This document shows positions 21,140-32,382 of a DNA stretch of 64,000 nucleotides, piece after piece. The translations under genes and the position numbers were made by a program. The notes under the pieces were generated by a model. It made no database searches and was not told where the DNA came from. It was given only the letters and a program-made list of their open reading frames with translations. Numbering within the stretch: the first letter of the stretch is position 1; every line of letters starts with the position of its first letter. Source of the DNA: Xanthoparmelia taractica (lineage: Eukaryota > Ascomycota > Lecanoromycetes > Lecanorales > Parmeliaceae); contig JANQBS010000018.1 of the NCBI GenBank assembly GCA_033085395.1, forward strand, positions 124,001 to 188,000, given 5' to 3'.

Positions 21140-22034
21140 GAATCAATTCAACATGGTGTTTGAGCGAGAAATAAAAACAAAATAAGGGATTCCAATTTCT
21201 TTGATGTAATGATGACATCATAACAATCCCGGTGCTTCTTATTCCGACATTCTTTTGTTGTGCTTCAGCCCATCCATCATAATCTCCACGCGAGTAAAGT
21301 ATTTGGACATGTTTGTGAGGCAGAGATGGCATTAGAAGAAAGCCAAGTCCTGGTTGGTGTGAGCCTCAAGGTGATATATGGGTAGAGTCGATCACTTGAT
21401 GAAAGGGTCCTCTTAAGCGCCTCACTAGAACTAGTACTCCGTACTCGCAGCTTCCATTCGATCCATCTCTTGCCATGCGTCCAACATCTCGCTGCCCATG
21501 TGGAAGTCCAGTACCAATAATAGGCGGGGCTTAATCCACCAAGGCAGATGTCTCCTCTCCTGTGGGGAGATTCGTGCTGCTCCTCAATTGCAAATAAGCA
21601 AGAAAGAAGAGCAAGCATATGGCTATGGAAGACATTAAAAGCATTGAATACTCTAACAGATGTTAATGTACAAGCCGCTTGCTTGGGAAGGGGGTTACCC
21701 TTCAAAATAGTACCTTAGGCATGCTGGAAGCACATTGGGGGGTTTTATCTGACCCTCCGTAGCCCTACTTTCTCTTTACGTGATGCTGGAGATTGATGGA
21801 GACCTCTTCATTGTTCCTTCCTAAAGTCTTCAACCAATGTAGTTGACGTTATTGGAAACATAAGGTAGTCACCTACCGCATTCCAAGGCATCTTTACTCG
21901 TTCTCACCTGGCCAGATTTCTGCCCCCGTCTTCCTCTTCCTCATCAATCTGCCTCTTCGGCCACTGCTTTTCGGTTTCCTTCTCTCCTCTTTCTCTCTCT
22001 CTCTCTTTGTCTGCATCACTCACACCCTTACACC
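21140..22034. other. Divergent promoter region, GFA gene and Ppo gene
   Basis: 895 bp. A TACTCCGTA-type motif occurs near 21434. A CT-rich tract at about 21981-22008 lies just upstream of the Ppo ATG and probably marks its leader. The open frame at 21277-21705 is not convincing. Confidence 0.5.
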
Positions 22035-25000
22035 ATGTCATTAGCTCAGCCACCTCCAAATGGTCATACCCACGCTAATAGATCAATCGATCCTAAACAC
22101 ACCGGCGTGGAGAATGGCTCCGTCCCTTTGGCTGAACCAAGTGGGGACCATCCTCCAAGTGCTTCAACGCCCCCAAAACACCCCGTTGACCTCCAGATCA
22201 TCCTGGAAAAGCTCACCGAGATAATCCGGTACACGCTTGGATCGAACGCCAACATCGACTCGACCAGTGAGCCCGACGCACCTATTGACCACGGTCTCCT
22301 ACGTAGGGTACTCCGTCAATTACGCGCCGGGGACATGAAACTACCTGACGACGTTGGTGTGGTCATCTCTGCCATCCAGCTCTATATCGAGGGCGGCTTA
22401 ATCGATAATAAGAACCCTCTGGTACGTCGACACCACTATTGTCGAGCAAATGCCTCTACAATTTCGCTGACTAATCAATAGGTTGAACGTATCGTTAAAT
22501 TGGCTGCAGCCCTACCTGAAGAATCGAAAGGTGGCAACGTTATCGCAGGGGAAATGGTCAAGCACCCATGGGAAACTCTTGACCATCCGCCCCTCACCAG
22601 TTTGGGAGACCAATACAAGTATCGTGCTGCTGATGGGTCAAACAACGTGGGTGCTTCAACACCCCACCACCAGAAAAGACATTCTGACTTGATGTAGAGC
22701 GTCATCAACCCAGATCTTAGCAGGGCTGGTTCCGCCTATGCACGAAATGTCACACCAGTGAAGGTGCTTCCTGCTGTTCTTCCTGATCCGTCTCCGATCT
22801 TTGACGGTACAGCTGCTCCTCTTACGCAAGGCGGGCTCGAGTGCTAGGCTGATCCCAAACAGTACTATTTGCCCGAGATGGACCTCCAAAGGAACATCCT
22901 AGCAAGATCTCGAGCATGCTCTTCTATCTTGCTACAATCATTATCCATGGTAAGACCTATCTCAAGACCCAAATGCTTCCTACCAGTCAGCTGATGGATC
23001 CTTATCACACAACAGACGTTTTTCGTACGAATGAGTATGACTACAGCAAGGTCGACAGCTCTTCTTACCTGGACCTTGGGCCTCTGTATGGCCACAACGA
23101 AGTGCAACAAGCTGCTGTCCGCACCTTCGCTGATGGAAAGCTGAAGCCTGACACATTCTCGGAGGTCAGAGTTCTTCGATCTCCTCCTGGTGTCTGTGCT
23201 CTATTAGTCTCATTTAACCGCTTCCACAACTACGTGGCCGAGGAACTAGCAAATATCAACGAGGGCGGCAGGTTCAGTCTTCCAGTAGAGTCTGCTCAAG
23301 AAGAAGGCTACAAGGCTGCGATGGAGAAGCGTGAAAATGATCTTTTCCAAACTGCAAGACTGTGAGTACACTTTTCCCTAAACTCTTAAACTATACCAAT
23401 CATAGACAATTACCAAGTCATCTTTGGAATTGTATGTAATGATCACCACGACTTCATATTCCTTCGGCTTTTATCATCCTGCCCAAGATACACTGTAATT
23501 GACTAAGGCGCCAGCATAACTTGCGGACTGTACATACGCATAATCCTCGGAGACTACTTGAAGACGATTTTGGGTCTGAACCGTTACGATTCGCCATGGA
23601 ATCTTGACCCAATCGGTGACTTCGGGAAGACAAGGGTCCCCTCGGCCACTGGGAATCAAGTCAGTGTCGATTTCAGTCTGCTTCACAGATGGCACACAGG
23701 CATGAGTGCCAAAGACGAGTTATGGACCCATGAAGTCTACAAGAACATCTTTCTTAACGACGATCCGGCCACAATGTCATTATCAGCTTTCATCCAAGGC
23801 CTTCGAAAGTGGGAATAAGGCGTGAGCTCAGATCCGGGAAAGAGGACCTTTGGAAAACTGGAGAGGCAAGCCAATAGGACTTTCGAAGATGCCGAGCTCG
23901 TAAAATTGCTTCAGGAGAGCACAGAGGACGTTGCAGGTATTTTCACATATGACACGACTGGGTTCTTATCATTGACTGGTCATCGTCTAGGAGCTTTCGG
24001 TGCTTGCAATGTCCCAGCGATTATGAAAGCCGTAGAAATACTCGGCATGGAGCAAGCGAGAGGCTGGAAAGTGGCCACGCTCAACGAAGTTCGAGCGTTC
24101 TTCCAACTGAAACCGTATGAGACATTTATAGAAATGAACTCTGATGCAAATGTGGCCACAACGTTGGAGGCGCTCTACGGCGACATCGACTTGATAGAGC
24201 TCTACCCCGGAGTTATCGCTGAACAGGCAACATTTCCAGACAAAACAGAACATGGACTGTGCCCTGGTTCCACTATATCGCAGGCAATGCTCTTGAACAC
24301 CGTAACTTTGGTTCGGGGCGATCGGTTCTACACTGTGGGATGGTCCCCTTGCCTGCATCGGTCACCAAAAATCAAATCCCCACCAGCTGATCTCATGCAG
24401 GATTACACATCCGGGTCTCTTACCAATTGGGGTCACAAACAGATTTCGTCTGACCCTTACGTTGCTGGCGGAGGAATGATCTACAAGCTACTGATGAGGA
24501 CATATCCCGGTTTCTATAGCGCCAATTCAGTATATGCGATGTTTCCTTTCACCATTCCATGCGCGACCCGCAGGATACTGCAGACTCTTGGAAAGCTTCC
24601 AGAAGACTATGACTTCAATACGCAATCCTTCGTCGGCTCTCCTATCCCAATCACGTCATGGACTGGAGCGACGAACGTGCTCAAGGATCAGACAAAGTTT
24701 AAAGTCCCGTGGGTCCTCGCATCTGGAGTCTGTCCGGTCACGACTACATTCTGAGCAATGATTCTGGAGCCCGTGCAGAACAAAAAGAATCTGTGGACTG
24801 GGCTCTTTACACCGGTCCAGACCCTTTTAATCCAATTCAGAAATTCTATGAGACTCTTACCATGCAATCAGTGAGGCAGAATAGCGTCAAGCTTGGGCAG
24901 TTTTACCAGGTCGATGCCGTACGAATCGTCGGCAATGCCTCCCACGCAAATTTCATAGGCTACCTCTTCAAGATATGCATTCTAGACTCGAGCTACGGTT

Positions 25001-26024
25001 CTGGCGGCTACACGGACCTGGAACTTTACGATTTGTGGGCCTCACTCTTTGCTTATGTCTTTGTGGACATCGATCCTCCAAAATCACCTGAACTCAAGGT
25101 TGCAGCCGCAGATGCAGCTGAAAGATTGGGCCGTGTCGTTCGACCGGTATGTCAAAGCGTGATTGCGAAGGATTTTGACATGCTTGCCGAGCAGCGAGAG
25201 CTCACTGGACGAGGCCCCGCAGCGGATCTGTTGGACTTTAATCTTTTTTATTTCTTGGACACACTTGCCGCCTGGAGAAAGGATGTCGACGAGATGACCT
25301 GGATTGTTGTCTTTACGGCTGCCGTAGCTGTAGCTACTCAAGCTCAAGGCTTTGCCCAAATGCTGGACCTCTACCTCTCTGATCCCTACAAGAGCCACTG
25401 GCCAGCCATTCAAGAGCTCGCAGCCTCCGACACCTTCGAGGCATTCGAGCAACTCAAGCGATACGCTCTAGAAGCATACCGCTTGACTACCCCGGCCTTC
25501 AGTCTCACTCGAATTGCGGACGCTGACACAACGATTGAAGATGGTGGCCGCTCAATCCCGGTAAAGAAGGGCGACCGAATTTTTGTCGACCTCGCAACAG
25601 CTGGCCTCGATCCAACTGTATTTCCCGACCCTCAGGCTGTTGACCTCACGCGGCCCTTGGAAAAGTACATTCACCATGGGTGGGGTCTACACAGCTGTCT
25701 CGGTCGGCCGATCATCGAGACAGCCATGGCGGCCCAGCTTCGCGTTTTTGCGCAGCTGAAGAATCTGCGCCGAGCACCAGGGGTGGCAGGGCAATTGAAG
25801 AAGAAGACTGTAGATGGACCGTTCACGGTGTACATGAAGCACGACTGGAGCGACTGGTGGCCGTTTCCAGCTTGTAAGTCTAATTGCACAGAGCCAAGGC
25901 CGAGGCGCTAATCTCGACTGCAGCGATGAATGTTCAGTGGGATGGATTTGAATCATGGTCTCCGTTGGCCAAAGGGAAAGTTCTCTTGAAAAAGTACCCT
26001 GCCGAGATTGAAGATATGCAGTAG
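22035..26024 (+). pseudogene. Damaged Ppo-type fatty-acid dioxygenase/P450 gene
   Basis: Nine inferred exons (22035-22421, 22482-22646, 22698-22806, 22863-22949, 23016-23361, 23515-23936, 23991-24334, 24401-25873, 25924-26024) spell a full-length psi-factor-producing oxygenase of about 1,140 codons: an animal-haem-peroxidase-like dioxygenase domain then a P450-like domain. The distal His is present (TIIIHD, split by an intron) and so is the proximal His of the RWH motif. The residue just before RWH, normally the catalytic Tyr, is His (CAC, 23684-23686). An in-frame TAA sits at 23816-23818, and one base is missing near 24712, where KVPW leaves frame. The P450 Cys (HSCLG, 25696-25698) remains, but the AN-Q-A-Q isomerase motif reads ATQAQ (25336). 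All splice sites look intact, so decay is recent, unless the stop and shift are sequencing errors. Confidence 0.8.
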
Positions 26025-28640
26025 CGGTTCTACTCTTGCCGACCCAGCCGGATTGTCTGCTCTTTCTGTGATTTGTGCGCCTTGCAATATGCCATTGTCA
26101 GCCATCGCGGATTGCTTACAGAGATAGCTTTACCAACAAAGCGAGCGCTCTGGAAGAAAGTCAAGGAGCGCTCCAACCCAAAAATCCGTTAGTCTTCAAA
26201 TAGCTTGTATAGATTGTACGTGAGCAATTGACAGATTGCGAGTCATGAGACGGACAGAGAATTGAAGGAGGTTCCACGTCCTTGTTGAATGTTTGACATC
26301 GCTGTCTCCTGAACATTTTCCCATTTGTTTTTCTGGAAGCTCGAGCTTGGGGACGGAAATAAGCTGTGTCTTTCTTCATTTATTATGGGTTAGATATTAC
26401 TATCCATCCATCCCAATTCGCCTCCTTCCCTCTAGAACACGCTCCCACCCTTTCCTTTTCCACAAAACTCCGGAGGTATAATACCCCTGCCTGCACCACA
26501 GGTCATTTCCCCTGCAATGCATGTAAACTTGCATGTTTGTATCTTTGCATCACGGAGCGCACGAAAAGGAGAAAAAGAGTTGGGGGGGGGGCAAGAAAGA
26601 TGTATGTTTGGGGTATGTGGTATGGGGTATGTTTGGGCAATGAGGTATGGTGTATGTTTGGGGAATGAGGTATGGGGGTTTGAGGTTTGGGGTTTGGAAT
26701 TTGGGGTATGTGGTATTTTTGGGGTTTGGATTTTGGGGTATGGGGTATGGGGTTTGAGGTTTGAGGTATGGTGTATGGTGTATGGTGTATGTTTAGGGTT
26801 TGAAATTTGGGGTTTGAGGTTTGGGGTATGGGGTATGGGGTATGGTGTACGGTGTACGGTATCTGGTATGGTGAAGACGTGTCCGTCCGTGCATCCTGCC
26901 ACTGGGGGTTTCTGTGACGGGGAGGGGAGGGGGAAGAGGGGATTGGGGGGGGACTTTGGGGGAAGGGGTTGAGGGAAGGTTCGGGGGTTTTGGGGGTTTG
27001 GAGGATTTGGGGGATTGGGGGTCTTGGGAGGTTGGGGGGAGAAGAGGGGTTGTTGATTTTGGGGTTTTGGGGTGACTGTAGTGATTAGGGGGGGACATGG
27101 TTTGGGGGGAGGGGAGGGGGTTGTGTCTGTCTGCGATATTAGTGTCAGTGTCAGGTCAGAACTGAATATGAATTTGCTTTAATCTGGATTTGTGTGCTCA
27201 CTCGGAAGATCGAAGACTGAAGACTGAAGACCGAACGTATAGGGAGGGCCATGGGTTGTACGACCAAGTTCTGTGTTCGCTGTGCTGGCGCTGGAGCTGG
27301 GGATGGCGATGGGTAAGGGGAAGGGATGGGAAGGGATTGGAAGGTGTGTATACTTGATGCTTTTGGGAAGGGGAGGGGGTTGAGGTTTGAGTTGAGAGGT
27401 TGTGTGAGCTTGAGGTTTGGTATTGATTTGGTTTGTGGGCTTTGCTGGGGGTGTGATTGGGTTTTGGGGTGTAGTGCGCCTTTGCTGGAGGTGAGGGAGG
27501 TTTGAAGTGGCGGATAAAGGATGCAGCGTGCGCTCTCTGATTGACGCTGTATTATGATGGAGGTAAAGAGGGTGGGCAAGGTAGGCGGGGTTGTGCACGC
27601 GATATTCGATCGGTTGGGTAGTTTGGGATGTATGGTGTGGGTAGGAGGGATGTAATATCATGAGGGTTGTGGATTCTCTTGTTTCATCCCTCAGTCTCAC
27701 GGGTATGTTTTGGGTAAGGGGTAGGGGGAGGGAGGTATGGGTTTGATGCTGAAGGATGGATGTTCGCGCGCGGAGGTAGCCAGGTGGTAAGGAAGGACTT
27801 TGGGGGAGTGCTTGATGCCAGGGTTCATGAGATTGTGGTGTGCTTATAGTGGGAAACATGAAAAAGCTAGAGAGAGAGCAGGTGCAGTACGGTGAAAGTA
27901 GAAAATAGAGATGAAGTTAGAAAGATGATGCGATTCTGATAGCTGAAGATTTCCCGACATTGAAAGAGGTTGGAAGGAATATGCAGGGACTTGCAAGCAT
28001 CCTGGTTCCTGGGCTTTGGGTTGACGGGAACAACGCGTCCCAGCGAAAAGCTGAAGGATTCAGAAGCACGTGTTATTTGACTACCTTACCACTTAAAGTA
28101 CAGTAGAAGCGGGAACGACGCACAACACTTTTATCATGCACATTAACCATTAGCCCCAAATCCCACGCGACATGAACGCTGTCTTGTCTTCAACCCTGTC
28201 AAGTTCAATAACAGCTATCAGACTTGAAGCACGGCTCAAGAGACCCTATAGCTATACGTAAAGCCTACCTTTGCCGACAGAGCCAACATGCTGCGCGTAA
28301 TAATAGTAATAGTAATAATAATAACAACAATAATAATCATAATAGTAGCAGCAGATTAATGAACGGCATCGAAAATGAAACAGGTCATCATTCAGATGTG
28401 TGAGAGACCAAAAACACGGAGAATGAAATCGGGTTAGCACAGACGGCCACGCTCTTTTCCAGCACCCGGGGTAAACCTTGCAAAGCCCACTAGGCCGACA
28501 TGCAACTGCCGTGAAAAATCCAACAACCCACGCTCCCCAACCCGGATTGACCGCCTCCCTTCTGTGTTTTCGCCAGACATTCCGAGCACGGACGTCCCTC
28601 CGCAGCAACTCATCCTGTCCAAAGTCTAGTCTCCCTGCCT
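26025..28640. other. Gene-free G/T-biased region
   Basis: 2.6 kb between the Ppo gene and the next small gene. Its centre is the G/T-rich tract listed separately. A 226-codon minus-strand frame (27179-27859) exists but is explained by the C/A bias of that strand. A TAA/TAG-type trinucleotide run occurs at about 28296-28345. Confidence 0.6.
26575..27130 (+). repeat. Degenerate GGGGTATG/GGGGTTTG minisatellite
   Basis: Across about 550 bp the plus strand is made of 6-9-nt units such as GGGTATG, GGGGTTTG and GAGGTTT, nearly free of C, then grades into longer G runs. Unit order is irregular. G/T bias continues more weakly to about 27,800. Confidence 0.85.
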
Positions 28641-28983
28641 TCATTCCTTTTGATGCGTGTGGGAAATGATGAAACCGCCCGGAATCTGGGCTTCGACATC
28701 ACCGCCATCCTCCTTGTAGATGTGTGCTGATTCTGACCCTTGAGGCCTGACAAGACAGGCAAGTGTTGCCACAATGCTCTCTATGACTTCTTCAACCGTG
28801 GTGGGCATGAGAACGCACGTGCTACCGACATATATTGCAGGTACCCGACACCACAATGAAACGCTCGTGAGGTGCTTTGTGGCACTTTTTCTTGGCATTC
28901 CCCTCCAGCGAGGTTCTCGTAAAGTGCATAGCTGGATCGGTGCAATTCGAATAGACGTAGTAGTTTCGCGTGTATTCGCACAT
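28641..28983 (-). CDS. Small conserved-looking protein, 87 aa
   Basis: Exons 28983-28826 and 28746-28641, joined by a 79-nt intron, encode MCEYTRNYYVYSNC..., then a TGCHKAPHERF-like segment reading KKKCHKAPHERFIVVSGTCNIC, then an acidic tail (IYKEDGGDVEAQ). The CEYxxNYYxY...C...C..CNIC pattern resembles short uncharacterised ascomycete proteins I have seen; it has four spaced cysteines and no signal peptide, so it is probably intracellular and may bind metal. Without splicing the frame stops right after CNICR. Function is unknown. Confidence 0.6.
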
Positions 28984-30768
28984 CTTGAACGAGGCTCGCT
29001 GACGGAGAAGGAAGGACCCGAATCCGATTGATGATCTGGATGGCATCAGTACATAGACGATCAATCTAAGGCGCCGCAATGCTCATACCGCCAAGAGTGT
29101 GCCAACAAATGTGCCGTAGTCCTCTTGTACCTCAGGGCACTGTTGAACCGATTTCTGTTGATGACCAAGTGGGCAGATGGAACTCTGTATACGTTGACGC
29201 ACCAGCTGCTTAAGGGATCAAGTCCAAGTTGGGGATTCACTTCAGGATATACGCGACGATAGGAAGAAAGCCGACATCTGTTGGAAATTCCCGAGACACC
29301 ATTTACCCAGAGGTGTGGTAGAAGATGACATGGTTAAATATAAATGTTTGAATAGATCGCGGGCGCCATGATTCCTTTCGCCGTACATGTCGCAAGGAGA
29401 AAAGATTGAACAGGCATGTATTTGCGCTCCAGCATGATCCGAGTACCACCCGAGCGACGAAGGATAGTCTGTCGTTGGCGTGGAGCATAATGGCCGGTAG
29501 CTCGCGCAAAGTGTGAGGAAAGAAAGACTTATGGAGCCTTAACGCTTCATAGGCGGTCAAAGCGACTAAGAACCTCCTCGAAGCTTGGGCCTGCAATTCG
29601 AAAAGAAATCGTGATCAAACCTAAACCTACCAAATTAAAAAACACGGACAGCTTGATTGAGATCCTCATTACCATTCTTGACGTATTGAATTCCAGCGCA
29701 TCAAGCCTAAAAGCGGTAGAAGCATCACCGAACCTGTCAACCTGTTCGAGGCAAACTGGGGTGCAGCCGGAGTGAGCGTTTCGGGACCTGGCGAGGAGAG
29801 CAAGTGTGGGGGCCCCTCTTCACCAAAATCTCGACGCGGCAACTCATGGTGAGGGCCGAGGCTGTCTGATATCCGCAATGTCGAACTTCTTACACCCAGC
29901 AACCTATTTCCGTGTGAGCTGAAACGGGCTTGCTGCGACGCGTTTTCGTTGACGAGCCACTTCCCCTTTCTCTGCGAACCAGCAAGAGGGGTCAAATGAT
30001 CTCATAGCTCCGTATCACGACATTCGAGAGAGTGATAGATCTATCCGAGCCTCTGGTCTGCATGCAAATGGCGTGCATAAGATGGTATGGGCCAGTCAGT
30101 GCCGAATGCTGCATGCACGAAGGCGAAGTGCTTGAGCCTCGCACGCCCAGGTTGATCACTGCATGCACAGACCGCTGCTGTCTTCGTGTTCTTTCAATAC
30201 AGTAGTAAACCAGTGTCCCGAACGACCAGTTCTCAAGCTCGCCGGGCCGTTACCTCGTGCTCTGAAAAGATTTGGAACGTCCATATGGGTCGCATGTCGC
30301 ATGTGGAAGTAACCTTGATGCGATTGAGTAATGATACGTACCCTCGGGACATGATGCCGATGCACTGGGAACTCCCTATACTTGGTACCAAGTTGATTGA
30401 TTGGTAAAGCTTCACTTTCGACCCAACTTTCCGTGGAGATGCAGATGTGGAAAGTTTGAAGATTTTTAAAACTGCTTGGCTGCCTGGAGCAACATGAACC
30501 AAGGTAAGACGCTAAGGTAAGATAGATTGATTAGTAAGCGCATGGCCCTCCTCGGCCGAACATAACTACTGAACAACAAACAAACTTTTCTTTGAACGTT
30601 ATATCACCATACTATTCCGTAAACTCCCATTGCTCTCCCCTTGTTGCGCTTTGCTACGCACTACCCAGTATTACACCGCCTTTGCCGTCCACCAAACCCC
30701 CCACACACCTACACGGAGCAACGACGCCTCGTCACCATCGCCCTTGACGGCAAGGGGCCAAAAAAGCC
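28984..30768. other. Intergenic region before chs7
   Basis: 1.8 kb. A short minus-strand segment (about 29095-29210) reads protein-like and could be a remnant or an exon, but no gene could be built around it. The rest holds only short overlapping frames. Confidence 0.45.
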
Positions 30769-31884
30769 ATGGGTTTTGGAGACTTTGAGACGATATGCCA
30801 CAAGAGCGCATTGCCAATGTGCTCTGTTGTGGGTCCTGCGAATCCCATCTCGAATAGCAGGACAGGCATCCAGGCAGCCTGCTATGCCCGAAGCATTGAA
30901 CTGGCCAACACCATCATCTTCCAGGCTGCAACCGACTTCATACACATCTTGGCCTTGGGCATGGCGGCTATCATGGTGCTGCATGTGCGCTCAAAGTTTA
31001 CAGCTGTCGGTGAGCAAATCACGCCTGGACCATGTCCGTACTCTCGAATGCCTTCTGACAAGTGGTGTTCTAAACATAGGTCGCAAGGAGATCACCACCT
31101 TCTTTTACATTTACATGGCTTTAACTATGAACTCTCTGATATTGGACGCTGGAGTCATACCCCCGGGATCCGGCACCTTTCCTTATTTCGTGGCCGTGCA
31201 GAATGGCTTCACTTCCGCTCTGTGCACCTGCCTCCTGATCAATGGCTTCGTCGGTTTTCAGCTATACGAAGATGGAACAAGGCAATCTGTGTGGCTACTC
31301 CGGGGCTCTTCGATTGGGATGTTTGTCATCTCAGGAGCAGTGTCAATCTTAACATTCAAAGGCAAAGCTGGATTAGGCCCAACCAATACCGTTGGCCTCT
31401 TCGTGGTGCTTTACCTGATCAATGGCATATGCCTCTTGATCTACCTGGCCATGCAGATAATACTTGTTACGAACACCCTGCAAGATCGCTGGCCGCTCGG
31501 AGACATCTCCTTTGGGGTCTTCTTCTTCGTCATTGGCCAGGTGATCCTCTACGTGTTCAGTGACACGATTTGCGATGCTGTATCGCATTACCTAGACGGA
31601 TTATTTTTCGCTACAATCTGCAACCTTCTAGCAGTCATGATGGTGTACAAGGTAAGCCTAGAAAGAGAAGAGACCCTGAGTGGAATTAGCGCTAATACAT
31701 CTTTCAGTACTGGGATTCCATTACGAAGGAAGATCTCGAGTTTAGCGTCGGCACCAAGCAAGGAAATTGGGAAGTCAAAGAGCTCCTCCCTGAAGATGAC
31801 CGGCGGGGTACCATTTATCACGATGGTGTTTCGGAGTATGCAAGCAGCACGTACCCTCTCCGCGACTCGCACTATGGCAGCTAG
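30769..31884 (+). CDS. chs7: Chitin synthase export chaperone Chs7
   Basis: Exons 30769-31009, 31080-31651 and 31708-31884 encode 329 aa. The protein starts MGFGDFETICHKSALPMCSVVG and has seven hydrophobic segments. The family blocks HVRSKFTAVGRKEI (across intron 1), FYIYMALT, NGFVGFQLYEDGT, SPTNTVGLF-like PTNTVGLFVVLYLIN and DRWPLGDISFGVFFF are all present. The cytosolic tail begins YWDSITKEDLEFSVG after intron 2. Chs7 sits in the ER membrane and is needed for folding and exit of class IV (Chs3-type) chitin synthase. The ATG at 30769 matches the family start; the open frame beginning at 30641 is in another phase. Confidence 0.95.
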
Positions 31885-32382
31885 CTCCACAGGTCCTCGT
31901 AAAATACCTAGCAATCTATTCAAGCATGGCGACGGAGTTCCTCTGGAAAGTTTGGGCATTGGTTGGCGGGCTGATAGTGGCCGGTGGGCAAAGGAAAGGA
32001 AGAGTGACTGGCGAATTCTAAGTTCCGCAAATATACTGAGTCTAGTCTTTAATTCGGATGCTCTGAACTATTAGAGCGGAGCAATAGCATTAGCATGGTA
32101 GGAACGCTGATTGTCCCAATGAGTTTGGATAGTATGTGAACTAGGAACCAGAGTGGGATAATCTTTCTGTATTAGTAGCTCAATACTTTTACAGCATCAT
32201 CAGACTTCGATAGGCATAAAATTTCTCAGCAATATCTTTACATTGGATCTCCATATCTGGTGGGTGTCCTCATTGTAAAGAGTCTATTGTCTGATAGATG
32301 AGTGCTTTATCTAATGGGGCATCCTCAACATCTCCGCAGGTAGCCGTTTCTTGCCTTCTCTGCTTCCTAGGCCACGACCATA
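31885..32382. other. Intergenic region, chs7 3' flank and Aro80-like promoter
   Basis: 498 bp between two plus-strand genes. AT-rich 3' flank; no distinct motif recognised. Confidence 0.45.

Noticed and set aside
26432..26902. 156-codon minus-strand frame made of HTPNSKPQT-like units
   Set aside because: It is the translation of the G/T-rich minisatellite; the opposite strand is equally open.
27179..27859. 226-codon minus-strand frame
   Set aside because: Begins with ATG but is Pro/Thr/Ser/His-rich throughout, as expected from the C/A bias of this strand; no domain or codon signal beyond composition.
28252..28644. Minus-strand frame with a poly-Tyr run
   Set aside because: The Tyr run is the translated trinucleotide repeat at about 28296-28345.
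29303..29995. Two minus-strand frames of about 100 codons
   Set aside because: No domain and no consistent splice joins; treated as chance frames.
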